The notes below the pieces were generated by a model. The model was given only the letters and a program-made list of their open reading frames with translations, ran no database searches and was not told where the DNA came from. Position numbers and translations under genes: made by a program. A stretch of DNA of 64,000 nucleotides, from NCBI RefSeq assembly GCF_030445035.2, contig NC_080680.1, positions 94,679,157 through 94,743,156 on the forward strand, read 5' to 3'. Source of the stretch: Dasypus novemcinctus (Eukaryota > Chordata > Mammalia > Cingulata > Dasypodidae). Below are positions 11,585 to 22,820 of the stretch, piece by piece. Position 1 is the stretch's first letter. The number at the start of each line of letters is the position of its first letter.

Positions 11585-12025
11585 TTTTTTTTTTTTGTTT
11601 TTTAAAAAGATTTATTTTATTTTATTTATTTCTCTCCCCTCCCCCCCACCCCGCCCCAGTTGTCTGTTCTCTGTGTCCATTTACTGCATGTTCTTCTTTT
11701 TGTCTACTTCTGTTGTTGTCAGCTGCACGGGAATCTGTGTTTCTTTTTTGCTGCATCATCTTGCTGCATCAGCTCTCCATGTGTGCAGTGCCATTCCTGG
11801 GCAGGCTGCACTTTCTTTCGCACTGGGTGGCTCTCCTTACCCGGCGCACTCCTTGCGTGTGGGGCTCCCCTACGGGGGGGTACCCCTGCGTGGCAGGGCA
11901 CTCCTTGTGTGCATCAGCACTGCACATGGGCCAGCTCCACACGGGTCAAGGAGGCCCGGGGTTTGAACCGTGGACCTCCCATGTGGTAGACGGATGCTGG
12001 ATCCACTGGGCCAAGTTCACTTCCC
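11585..12025 (-). mobile_element. DAS SINE
   Basis: Full-length inverted copy. The poly-T (A tail) is at 11585-11596, and the head is at the right end, ending ...CACTTCCC at 12025. Short flanking similarity, CTGTCAAAGAA versus CTGTCATAGAA, supports a TSD. Confidence 0.93.
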
Positions 12026-12944
12026 TGTCATAGAATGTTAATAACTGCCATTTCTGCCTTGGCAAATGAGGCATAAAGTGAATTCTAAAGTATTCTTACC
12101 TGTTTGCAGGATTCTATGTAATAGTCTTGTTTACAGCATTCTGAGTAATAGTAAAAAGACTTGTGACTCTTATACTGGCACTTAAATGTGAGAATGAATT
12201 TTCTCAGTGGAATGAGAAATGATATTTCTGGCAGAAGGAACACCTTCTTCCATTTTGCCTCAAATTTTTGACAAAAAGGCTAGTTCACTCATTAATTTAA
12301 TTATTCAATAGTAAGCATTGACAAATACTGATTTAAACACCCACTGACCACTGGACCCAGTATCCTGGAGGTCACCAGCAGTGAGCATCTCCACTCACTT
12401 CTACAATCCGACCCTGTACATAGTGATCTGTACCAACACAAGTATCCACGGAAGGCTGGGTATTAACAGGCATGCCCATGCTTATACCAAGTACAAATTC
12501 TTCTAATCCGTACCTACTTGTGGCCTGAAGTTACCAATAGCTCCTTCTACCCAAAGACACCCTCTACATACACAATTTAGTAAAGAGGGATTAAGAGACT
12601 GGCCTAGACAAAGTTTGAAGATGTCACATTGATGCCAACAGCAAGTGACTGGGGGAAGGAATGATGTCATTGACATTTTTCCTTTGGTCCCCTTCTGTGG
12701 TTGGGGATTTTTACCAGACCATGGAAGACTACACTTTATTGGCTTAATATTTCACTTATTGCCTAGCCTGTGACTACAGTAGTAGAATGCTGATTTGGGT
12801 GCTCAATTCTCTAGAGTCCCTGTTTCCCAAGCCTACATGAGGTCCTCAAGTTTGACTGCCTCACTTTTTGGAGTTCTAAGCACACTGTGATGCAAAGACA
12901 AACATCACAGCTAATTTCCCATTGGGCTCAACTTTCACTGTCCT
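12026..12944. other. Unique-looking stretch, no feature recognised
   Basis: No long reading frame, splice-flanked block or familiar repeat is visible on either strand. Together with 13176-14139 this is the largest non-repetitive DNA in the window, so it is the best place for a locus-specific probe or orthology anchor. Confidence 0.5.
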
Positions 12945-13175
12945 CCAAGAAATCCAAGCCTGGATCTGGAATAAGAATTGAGTCAAACCTGTGTTTAAAT
13001 ATTGGTTCCACCATTTTCTAGCTTGTGGCCTTCGGTAAGTAACCTCAATAAGCTGCATTTCCCTCTTCTATAAAATGGGGATAATAATGTGTGTCACACA
13101 TGATTTTGCTGAATATTAAATGGTGCAATGATTGCAAAGTCACCAGCACCAGGTCTGGTCTCTGTTTAGTTGACT
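12945..13175 (+). mobile_element. MIR SINE
   Basis: An ancient tRNA-derived SINE, recognised from blocks in the right order. These are a Ser/Cys-rich head remnant, the TAAGTAACCTCAATAAGCTGCATTTCC region, TATAAAATGGGGATAATAAT near 13070-13090, and a GAATATTAAATGG block, then the CAGCACCAGG equivalent of the CAGTGCCTGG end. It predates the placental radiation, so it also dates the surrounding DNA as old. Confidence 0.82.
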
Positions 13176-14139
13176 TCCTATCATGTTATTGTAGTTTCTG
13201 AAGTATGTGGTTACAGGATTTCATCAGGTGTGTAGTGATGATCTTGATTATAATTTCATCAGCTGTCAATTGTTCTGTGGTCCTTGGAGAGAGGAAGGGC
13301 TAGAGTGTACACAATTATTTGACCCATCCTTATAGCATCCACTGCTTTTGCCAATTCCAATTTCCCTTCCTACAAGAGCAGAGCTGAAATGCTCCAATAT
13401 AGGTTAAATCTGGATGTGGGAGCAATTATGAAGTCTACAAAGCAAGCAATCAAGAGAGGAAAATGAGTCTCTGAAAAAAGAAAATGCATTTGGGTCTGAA
13501 AGAAGGATCCATGACTCTTAATTTCACGTGCTCCCACACTGATGGAAAAAATGCGATTCATACTCTCAAAGAATCCTCAGTAGATTGTCATAGCTGTAAG
13601 GGCAGAAGCTTGCTTAAAACAAGATATAAATCCCCAAAAGCAAACAGATGAAATGAGTATTTGTCGGTAGAGTGGTCCTCAGGACATTGCAGGGGCCAGG
13701 ACATACTGTCCTGGACAAAAAGGCAAATACCAGAGATAGTTATGGGAGCTGATACTATATAACAAACCACTCCACAACTCAGTGGCTTAAAATATGAAAC
13801 ATTTCTTATCACTCTTGCATCTGCAGGTCCTCTTGGGGCTTTGCTCTAGCCTGGGCTTGACTGGGTCACTTCAGTTGGAACTGACCTTAACCATGAGTTC
13901 TCCTCCTAGGACCTTCTTATGGTAATGAAAGAAACACAAGAGAACAAGCCCAATATCAGAGGTCCTTTCAAGCTTATCTGTGTCACGTTTACTACTATGC
14001 TTTTGACCAAATCAAGCCACATGGCTGAGCCCAAAGTTGTACTGGAGGGCACTACAAAGTTACGTGGCCAAGAGCATGGATTCAAGGATGGGTGAAGAAT
14101 TGGAGCCACGAATGTAATCCATTCATAAGTTTCCTCAAC
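13176..14139. other. Mostly unique; possible MLT-type LTR trace at ~13735-13900
   Basis: A block at 13750-13800 (AACAAACCACTCCACAACTCAGTGGCTTAAAA) resembles the inverted 3' end of an MLT/MaLR LTR. No boundaries can be fixed. The rest shows no recognised feature and no convincing coding frame. Confidence 0.35.
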
Positions 14140-14330
14140 TCTCCCTTCCCTCCCAATCTCAAGCCACTGCTCCCTCTTTAATGCTTCTGTATCACATTGT
14201 ACCTCTCTTCTGGCTTTGCTCATCATCTGTGCTGCTCTTCTGTTTGTATATGTGAGGGCAAAGATTGTGTTATAATCTTAGTACCTCATGTGGAGGCTGG
14301 TACCTGGTAAATAATAGTAAATGAGAGAGA
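14140..14330 (+). mobile_element. Possible L2 LINE 3' end fragment
   Basis: A run at 14240-14320 has the layout of an L2 3' end: GTGAGGGCAAAGATTGTG, then a TACCTGGTAAATAATAGTAAATGAG block similar to the usual CTGGCACATAGTAGGTGCTCAATAAATG. It is diverged and short, so confidence is low. Confidence 0.35.
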
Positions 14331-14526
14331 AAAGAGAGCATAAAGGGAAGAAAGTAGGAACACAGCAGCAAAAAGGAGAAAACTGGTCAGGGACTTGGGG
14401 GAGAGGATGGAATAGAGAGAATGAAGGAGATAGAAGAAGAGAGATGTGGATGCAGTCTGGTTCAGAGTGAGGTAAACTCCTGGCTTCATCAGCTTCTTGG
14501 ATCATTGATCCATCCCTAGTATTTTA

Positions 14527-14792
14527 TTTCTTTATTTTTATTTTTTCTTCTTTATTTTCTTTTAAATGTAACATTAAAAAATAAAGACAAAAAAAATATG
14601 CGGTCCCCATATACCCCCAACCCCACCCACCCCACCCCTCCCATATCAACAACCTCTTCCATCATTGCGGCACATCCACTGCACCTAGGAAATACATTCT
14701 GGAGCACAGCTGCAGCACATGGACAGTAGTCCACATTGTAGTCCGCACTCTCCCCCAGCCCACCCAATGGGCCACGGCAGGACACACAACAT
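14527..14792 (-). mobile_element. 5'-truncated L1 (3' end only)
   Basis: An inverted L1 3' terminus with the poly-T side at left and the C-rich complement of the terminal G run at about 14605-14640. It is cut after about 265 bases. A TSD CTAGTATTTTA flanks it at 14516-14526 and 14793-14803. Confidence 0.9.
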
Positions 14793-14814
14793 CTAGTATT
14801 TTAAAACAGTCATT

Positions 14815-15705
14815 GAGAAGCAGACATGCCTCAACTGATTGAGTGTCCATCTACCATATGGAGGGTCCAGGGTTTGATCCCCAGGGTCTCCTGATCCATG
14901 TGGTAAGCTGGCCCATGCACAATGCTGCTGCCATGCGCAAGGAGAGCCATGCCATGCAGGGGCATCCCTGCATAGGGGTCCCCCACAGGAAGGGAGTGCA
15001 CCCGCAAAAGAGAGCCACCATGTGTGAAAAAAGCACAGCTTGCCTAGGAGTGGTGCTGCACACACAGAGAGCTGATGCAACAGTGCCACAGAATAATGTA
15101 AGCAGATACACCAAGAACACACAATGAATGGTGTTGGAAACTGAGGCACAATGGTCTCACAAGGAGAGATGTGCCGTTTTCCATGGCCAGGCTTGCAACC
15201 TAAGGAATGTAGTAATTAAGTGTTCCTGGCAAATGGGATGAAGCTGTTAAAGGCTGAAAGAAAAGATGAGCACATACCTTTTGTAGTGAATAGAACATTT
15301 AGACTTTGTATCTTGAGATAAGATTTTTTAAAATTCCTTAGATTATGGGTAATGCTGATAGTTAACTGCATGTTGCTGCTTGTTGTCATGTAGGCTATGT
15401 GTTGCTGTTTGTTGTCACTGGGGTATTTAGAGAGCCCAGTTGTCACTGGGGTATTTAGACTGGGGTATTTAGAGAGCCCTTTGTAAACAATAAAGTTGTC
15501 TGATGAGTCTCGTCTCACAAACCCCCTGATCCCAGCTCTCTCGTTCTTTTTCTCTCGCTCTTTCTTTCTCTTTGTTTCCTTCTCCCTTCTCTTTTTCTTT
15601 CATTCCCGATACCCTTCGGGTTCAAATCTCCAACAAATGGACACAGAGAGCAGACAACAGTGGGGATGGGGAGAGGAATAAAAATAAAATAAAATAAAAT
15701 AAAAT
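14815..15705 (+). mobile_element. Older DAS-type SINE split by a solo LTR
   Basis: The head begins with GAAGCAGACATGCCTCAACTG, and the body is a diverged DAS variant. It resumes after the LTR at 15636 and ends in an (AAAAT)n tail. The TSD AAAACAGTCATT is at 14803-14814 and 15706-15717. This copy must predate the LTR that sits within it. Confidence 0.9.
15132..15635 (+). mobile_element. Solo LTR (504 bases) of an endogenous retrovirus
   Basis: It begins TGTTG and ends CAACA, a perfect 5-base terminal inverted repeat, and is flanked by the direct repeat AATGG at 15127-15131 and 15636-15640. An AATAAA lies near 15488, followed by a pyrimidine-rich stretch. GGGGTATTTAG is repeated three times upstream of it (15418-15475). 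No internal viral sequence is attached, so the two LTRs of the original provirus have recombined to one. The ERV class is not assigned; a 5-base TSD alone does not decide. Confidence 0.9.
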
Positions 15706-15717
15706 AAAACAGTCATT

Positions 15718-15924
15718 TTGACATTGAGAAAAGTCTGTTTTTCTTTTCCATCTCTATTGGCTATGTTTTTCCCTGCGGAAATGCTTGCATAAAAGGCTTG
15801 GGTTATAGAAATTTTTTTGTACCCTTAGAAGGAGATATCAATTTACCATCTGATCTGAATCTCACTAAGATCTTTCCAATTACTGAAACCTTTTGTTTTT
15901 GAGACACCAAGCCTGCCTTCTTTT
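15718..15924. other. Short unique stretch, nothing recognised
   Basis: AT-rich DNA between a DAS and the L1-G tail. It has no reading frame or repeat that I can name. Confidence 0.5.
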
Positions 15925-16931
15925 TTTTTTCTTCTGTAATATTTTCTTTCTTTTTTTATTTTTATTTTAAAAAACACTTTAGGTTACATAGATGATGATG
16001 GAAAATATAGGGGGATTCAAATATACCCCATACCCCCACAATTTTTCCCCATTTACAACATCTTTCATTAGTGTGGTACAGTTGTCACAGTTGATGAACA
16101 CATATTGAAGCATTGCTACTAACCATGGTCTATAGTATACATTATGGTTTACACTTTGCACTGCATATTTTTATAGGTTTTTACAAAATTTATAATGGCC
16201 TGTGTCCATCATTGCAGTGTCATTCATAGCAATTCCAATGTCCCCAAAATGCCCAATGTTATACGTATTCTTCCCTCTCCCTCCCCTCAGAACCTCTGGC
16301 GACCATGCCTTTAAGTCAATGTTACAAGATCTTCCATTGCTAGAGTAATAATAATTCTACTTTAGTCCATAGTTGCATTTCCTGTCTGTATTAGTCCACC
16401 GAAGGAGTGCTGATGCAAAGTACCAGAGATCTGTTGGCTTTTATAAAGGATATTTATTTGGGGTAAAAGCTTACAGTGACAACGTCCTAAAGAGTCCAAC
16501 TCAAGGTTGTGTTCTTTCCAAAGTTAGTTGTCACATGTTGAAGCAAGATGGTTTCCAATCTCCCCCTGGTCTCTTGCGCCTTGGCAGCACAGCTGCTCTG
16601 TTCTCTTCTGTTGCAAACCATCAAGCAAATGGCTGATCTCTCCCTGGGCCAGCAGGATCAAAGTTTTCTCCTCTTCCATGTCTATGGGGTTCTTTCTTTT
16701 CTCTTGTGTATAGTCTTCTGTGTGAGTGTCCATTTATACAGCCCACCTAGGGGGTGGGGACTCAACCCTGACTTGCACCCTACTGATGTGGTTGAATCAA
16801 AGCCCTAATCTTAACATAATTTAATCAAATTCATCTCAAATGAATCTAATAAAATCAAAGGGTATCATGCCCAGATGAACAGACCAGTTTACAAATATAA
16901 TACCTCTTTTTGGAATTCATAAATAATCTCA

Positions 16932-18942
16932 ATGTGCCAACTCCACCCTCTGAATTCCAAAAGGCATTACAATATTCAAATAACCTTAAGGGAAGCAGAC
17001 TTGGCTCAATGGATAGAGGGTCTGCCTACCATATGGGAGGTCCATGGTTCAAACCCAGGGCTCCTTTGACTCATGTGGAGCTGGCCCACATGCAGTGCTG
17101 ATGCACACAAGGAATGCCCTGCCATGCAGGGGTGTCCCCCACATAGGGGAGCCCCATATACAAGGAGTGTGCCCCATAAGGACAGCTGCCCAGTGTGAAA
17201 GAAAGTCCATTCTGCCCAGGAGTGGCACCACACACATGGAGAGCTGACGCAGCAAGATGATGCACAAAAAAGATTCCCAGTGCTGCTGACAAGAATAGAA
17301 GTGGACACAGAAGAACACACAGGGAATGAACACAGAGAACAGACAACTGGGGTGGGGGGTGGGGTGGGGAGAAGGGAAGGGCAATAAATAAAAATAAATC
17401 TTTAAAACAAACAAACAAAAAAAAAACCTTAAATCCTTTCAGTTAGCAATATTAAGTAAAAAATCATATCACTGCTATTTATAGAAATACAGTTTGTCTT
17501 GGGGCAAAGTCCCCTCTGGCTGTAGACCTGTGAAACTTGCCAAACAATTTATCTGCTTCCAATATGCAAGGGAAAGACATATGGTAAACATTTGCATTAC
17601 CATAAGGATAATTTGAAGGGAAACATGAGTCACTGGTCCCCTACAGTTTAAAAAACCTACAGGGTATACTATATTAGATTTCAAAGTCTGAGAGTCATTC
17701 TTAAGATGATAGTTTCTTCTGCTCCTTGGGGCCTCAGGGGGGGTCCACCCTTTCCACAGGCTTGCCCAATGGCCATTTTCTTGGTTCCTCCTCAAGCTTC
17801 TGGGTGGTAACTGAGCTCCAGACCTAACCTTCTGAGACTGTTTGGGTGATGGCCACACTTTACTCAATCTCTGGGGTAGAGTCTCAACCCTTTTATTCAG
17901 TGAGGTGGTGGCAACATTCTCTCTAATCTTTGCCATACAGGCCCTATCTCTTCAGAATAGCGAGGTGGTGACCTGACCTTCCCTTATCTATGGAGAACAG
18001 GTCCATCCTTCTCAGAGCACAGTGGTGTCAATCTCAATCTCCCCAACCATTGGGAAATGTGCTCCACTCTCTGTATCCTGGGGTAGCAAAACTCTCCCTG
18101 AACAATGGGCTGGAACACCCATCTTCTTCAAATGCTGGGGCAAACTCACCCTTCCCATACTCATGGTAGGTGTCCTCTCTTGGCCCAAGGAGATGTCTCC
18201 ACTCCATATCTCAACTTCCATGGTTTTCCACTTAAAGCCATTTTCTCTTCCATTTCTCCCCTCCATGTACTTTTTTGTCCAGGCTGACAGTGGTTTTGTT
18301 CATATGGCTCTCTCAAAAAGCTTACTTGTTTAGCATGCAGGCAAGGATCCAAGCCATCAGACAGTAACACTTTTCACAAGTCTTTCCTGGATAGCTGTAT
18401 TTTCAATCCTGACTTACAAGTTCCAAGTTTAATTAATTCCTCAAATGGGGCACTATCATTTAGGGCTTAATTTCCAGAGGCTTGGAATTTCCAGAATCAA
18501 TTTCCAGTTTCTTTGTGCCCAATAATTCAGTTGTCAGCTTATCTCTTTCCTCTAACATTTTATTATAAGCTGCGAGGAGAAGCCAGGCTGCATTTTCCAC
18601 TTTAGTTTGGAAATCTCCTTGGCTAAATGTCCAAGTTGATAATTTTCAAATTCTGCCTTCCATGTAACATCAGGAATCAGTCTTGCTAAGTTCTCTGCAA
18701 CTTTAAAACATGGATTGCCTTTCCTCCAGTTTCCAATAATAGTTTCATCATTTCCTTCTAAGGCCTTATCAGAAATAACTTTAGGCTTCATCATCCTACC
18801 AACAGTCTCTTCAAAGCAATCTAGACCTTTTCCATCAAGTATCTCACAATTCCTCCAAAAAAATATCCCTTAACCCATTTATAAAACTGTTCTGGCATTT
18901 TGGTAATTGCAAAAGCACCACCCCACTCCCAGCACCAAATTC
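16932..18942 (-). pseudogene. MaLR internal region with gag-like relic
   Basis: Directly inside the right LTR, on the minus strand, is a tRNA-primer-binding-like run TGGTGCTGGGAGTGGGGTGG, five bases from the LTR end. Downstream is an 80-codon open stretch (18794-18552, minus) and then broken frames, with no viral enzyme motif. This fits the decayed gag-like open frame of MaLR elements. The DAS at 16990-17418 interrupts the 3' portion. Confidence 0.6.
16990..17418 (+). mobile_element. DAS SINE in the MaLR internal region
   Basis: Full-length copy in the GGAAGCAGACTTGGCTCAATGG head variant. The flanking repeat AACCTTAA is seen just left of 16990 and after the A/C-rich tail near 17426-17432. 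Confidence 0.92.
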
Positions 18943-20365
18943 TGTATTAGTTAGCTACAGGAGTGCTGAAATCTGTTGGCTTTTATAAAGGGCATTTATT
19001 TGGGGGTAAAAGCTCACAGTTATAAGGCCCTAAAGAGTCCAATTCAAGGTTGCTTTCCCACCAAAGTTAGTTGCCATGTGTTAAAGATCTCTCCCTGGTC
19101 TCAGGCCTTAGCAGCTCAGCTGCTTTGTTCTCTTCAGCTGCAAACCATCAGGAGAATGATTAATCTCTCCCCGGGGCTGCAGGATCAAAGTTCTCTCCTC
19201 TTTTGTGTCTATGAGGCTCTTCCTTTTCTCTTGTGTATGTTCTTCTGTGTGAGTGTTCATTTATATAGCCCACCAAAGGGATGGGGACTCACTGCTGAAC
19301 TACACCCTACTGATGTGGTTGAATTAAAGCCCTAATATTAATGTAATTTAACCAAAGACATCTCAGCTGATTCTAATACAATCAAAGGGTATCATGCCAA
19401 GAGGAACAGACCAGTTTACAAACATACTCTCTTTTTGGAATTCAATAATAATCTCAAACTGCTGCACCCCAAAATGTTTGTTCATTCCTCAGTCTTGAGG
19501 ATTTCAGGATAGTGATGCCCACTCTGTTTCTGATTGAAAGGGGGTTTAGATCCCATGGGGCAGATGGAAGGAACTGTCTTCCTTGTAGTTGTAGATACTA
19601 TTTGTTTTTTGGGATGGATGTTGTCCATCATCATCCTTTTGTTAGTCATCCTGGGCAAGTCTGATGAACTTGAGATTAGGTGTTCCAACACTGTTGAGAT
19701 TCAGGGCTCAATCATCATATGAACAGACTGAAGATTTAAGTATATGCTACATATATTTAATGAGTATAGTGCTAATTATAGGTTTAAATAAAAGGGGCAA
19801 AAGATCCATGTATAGGGAAAATATAAATAAGTCTAACTCTATTACAGTGGTGAACATATATTCCAAAGTAAGGCCCACTGACAGGGTGCTGAATTCCTGA
19901 GATTGTCTGCCATGCCTGTAGTGTCTAGATGACTCTAAAGCCCTCATGTGCACCCCTGCTTGAGGCACTTGTGGCTGTCAATGAGATCCTCCTGAGACAT
20001 GCAAAAGTGTAACCTCTGGAATGACCTTCTGACTCACTTTGAAATTTCTTAGCCATAAAAATTCATTTGTATTTAATATTTCCCTCTTTTGGTCAAGGTC
20101 TTTTTCCAAATGCATTGCTAGTTGGTTCTTGATAATCCCTTGGTGCCAGAGAGGCTCATCCCTAGGAGTAATATCCCATGCTGGGGGAAAGTAGTGAGTG
20201 TATATTCTGAGTTTGGCTTAGAAAGAGGCCACATTTGAGCAACAAGGTGGCTTTCAGGAGGTAATGCTTAAAAGCCACCTTATTCTATAAGGCAAGAAGA
20301 TCACATTAGAAATGGGTCTATATAGACTCACTCTGATGCTCTTTTTTTAAAATTTAATTTTATTA

Positions 20366-20740
20366 ATTTAATTTTTTAAAAAAAGATTTATTTATTTAAT
20401 TACCTCCTCCCTCCCCTGGTTGTCTGTTCTCTGTGTGTATTTGCTGCGTCTTGTTTCTTTGTCCGCTTCTGTTGTCGTCAGTGGCACAGGAAGTGTGGGC
20501 GGTGCCATTCCTGGGCAGGCTGCACTTTCTCTCGTGCTGGGTGGCTCTCCTTACGGGGCGCACTCCTTGTGCGTGGGGCTCCCCTATGCGGGGGACACCC
20601 CTGTGTGGCAGGGCACTCCTTGCGTGCATCAGCACTGCGCATGGGCCAGCTCCACATGGGTCAAGGAGGCCTGGGGTTTGAACCGCAGACCTCCCATGTG
20701 GTAGACGGATGCCCTAACCACTGGGCCAAGTTCGTTTTCC
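20366..20740 (-). mobile_element. DAS SINE
   Basis: Inverted copy with a TTTAATTACCTCC tail complement at left and the tRNA-like head ending at 20740. It is about 50 bases shorter in the body than most copies, like the copy at 6761. The T-rich repeat GCTCTTTTTTT / CCTCTTTTTTTT flanks it, so it went into the T run at the end of L1-B. Confidence 0.92.
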
Positions 20741-22754
20741 TCTTTTTTTTTAATTTTAAAAACAATTTGTTGAAGCATGTCATTCATACATGAACATACA
20801 TAAACAATCAGTATATAATAAAAATTGTGAACTTGCAAAGCAAACATGCATAACGTCATACAGGGCTCTCACACATCACCCCACCATAAACACCTTGCAT
20901 TGTTGTGAAACATTTCTAACAAATTATGAAAGAGCATCATCAAAGTATTACTAATAACTATAGTCTCTATCTTACATTTGGTTTATTTTCCCCCAACCCA
21001 CCTATTACTTTTTGTTCATAAACCATATACTTTATCTAAAGTATACAATTAATGGCATTTGGTATAACCACTGAGTTGTGTATTCATCACTTCAACCACT
21101 GTTAGAACATTTTCATTACTCCAAAATAAGAAACCCAGCAAAAAACAAGTCACTATCATACTCATATGTTAGTGCTACTAATTATAAATCCTGTGATGTG
21201 TTTTCACCATTTCTGCTCATCTCCAAACTATTTTTTAATAATTCTGAACAGATTAAACCTCAATGTTTCATTCTCTAACCACATTCTTTTCTGTATTGAC
21301 TTCTATTCTAGCTACTAATTCCATGAGTTTGCTTATTATATTTGGTTCATAATAGTGAAGTCATACAATATTTGTTCTTTTGTGCCTGGCTTGGTTCACT
21401 CAACATAATGTCCTCCAGGTTCATCACTGTTGTCATATGTTTCATGACTTCATTTCTTCTTACACCTGAATAATATTCCATCATGTGTCTATATCACAGT
21501 TTGTTTATCCATTCATCTGTTGATGGACACCTGGGTTTCTTCCATCTTTTGGCAGTTGTGAATACTGTCACTATGAACATCGGTATGCAGATGTCTCTTC
21601 ATGTCACTGCTTTAAGTTAATACTTAGTGGTGGTATGGCTAGGTCACATGGTAGATCTATATCTGACTTCTTCAGGAACTGCCAAACAGACTTCCACAGT
21701 GGCTATACCATTTTACATTCCCACCTACAGTGAATAAGTGTCCTATCTCTCCACATTCTCTTCAACTCTTGTACTTTTCTGTTTCATTAATAGTGCCCAT
21801 TCTAGGAAGTGTGAAATGATATCTCATTGTAGCTATGATTTGCATTTCTCTAACAGTCAGTGATGCTGAACATTTTTTCATATGTTTTTTACTATTTGTA
21901 TTTCTTCTTTAAAAAAATATATATACAGATGTTTTGACCATTTTTTAGTTAAGTCATTTGCTTTTTTATTGTTGAGTTGTAGGATCTCTTTATATATATC
22001 ATGGATATTAGACCTTTGTCAGATGTGTGATTTTCAAATATTTTCTTCCATGGAATAGGCTGCCTTTTTACCATCTTCACAAAGTCCTTTGAGGTGCAGA
22101 ATTGTTCCATTATGAATAGGCCCCATTTATCTATTTTTTTCTTTTGTTGCTCATGCTATGGGTGAAAGGTATAATGACCCCCCACCTACTACAAGATCTT
22201 GTAGATGTTTCCCTGTGTTATCCCCTGGGAGTTTTTTGTTTGTTTGTTTTTGTTTTATTTTGTTTTCTGATTTCTATTTTAATTCTATCTTGGTGAGAAA
22301 ATATACTCTGTGTGATTTCAGTCCTCTAAAATTTGGTAAGATTATGTTCTAGCATGTGTTGCTTTTTGGTAAATAAACTATATGTGCCTAGAAATTAAAT
22401 CTATTATAATTCTGTTACATAATGTGTTATAATGTGTCAATTAGGTCAACTTTGTTAATTTGTGGTTTAAAGTTTCTATGTTCTTTCTGAATTGGTTATT
22501 TTTTAATTAAAAAAATTTAAAAAGATATTTCGATTACATAAATTTAATTCACTAGGAATTTTTATAGTCCTGGTTTTTATGTTTCAGTCTTTGATCCATT
22601 TTGAGTTGATTCTTGTATAGGGAGTGATATAATGGTCCTCTTTCATTCTTTTTGTTATGGATATCAGGTTCTCCCAGCACCACTTATTGAAAAGACTGTT
22701 CTGTCCCAGAAAAGTGTACTTGGTAGGATTATTGAAAATCAGTTGACCATAGAA

Positions 22755-22820
22755 GTGAAACCCTGGACCTCATATATGGTAGGTGGATGCTCTTATCAGC
22801 TGAGCCACATCCACTTCCCT
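22755..22820 (-). mobile_element. DAS fragment: tRNA-like head only
   Basis: Read on the minus strand, this is the first 65-70 bases of a DAS (GGGAAGTGGATGTGGCTCAGC through the B-box region), with no body and no A tail. It replaces about 80 bases of expected L1-B ORF2 sequence, so it came with a deletion and not a simple insertion. Confidence 0.8.

Larger units (their letters stand above)
16387..19456 (-). mobile_element. ERVL-MaLR provirus remnant (LTR - internal - LTR)
   Basis: Two similar LTRs in the same inverted orientation, 16387-16931 and 18943-19456, flank about 2 kb that includes one later DAS. Read on the minus strand, each LTR starts TGAGATTATT, carries AATAAA and ends CTAATACA, as MaLR LTRs do. 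The 5' LTR is the right-hand one. MaLR elements are non-autonomous relatives of ERVL that keep only a degraded gag-like region; I see no pol or env. Clean TSDs are not visible: the flanks CTGTC and AACTG do not match. Nesting within L1-G is therefore inferred from continuity of L1 sequence on both sides. Confidence 0.75.
15925..20280 (-). mobile_element. L1-G: 5'-truncated L1, 3' UTR only, split by a MaLR provirus
   Basis: The T-rich left end (15925-15975) and the TTCAAATATACCCCATACCCCC block mark an inverted L1 3' terminus. The body stops at 16386 and resumes at 19457, where it matches the 3' UTR of L1-D (for example 19540-19620 with 29600-29660, and 20100-20270 with 30150-30330). Similarity fades near 20280, taken as the truncated 5' end. 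20281-20345 is not recognised. No coding part is included. Confidence 0.75.

Noticed and set aside
14552-14785. Small frame with cysteine pairs
   Set aside because: It is the inverted L1 3' end with C-rich and G-rich runs; the same peptide pieces occur at 53046 and 51919.
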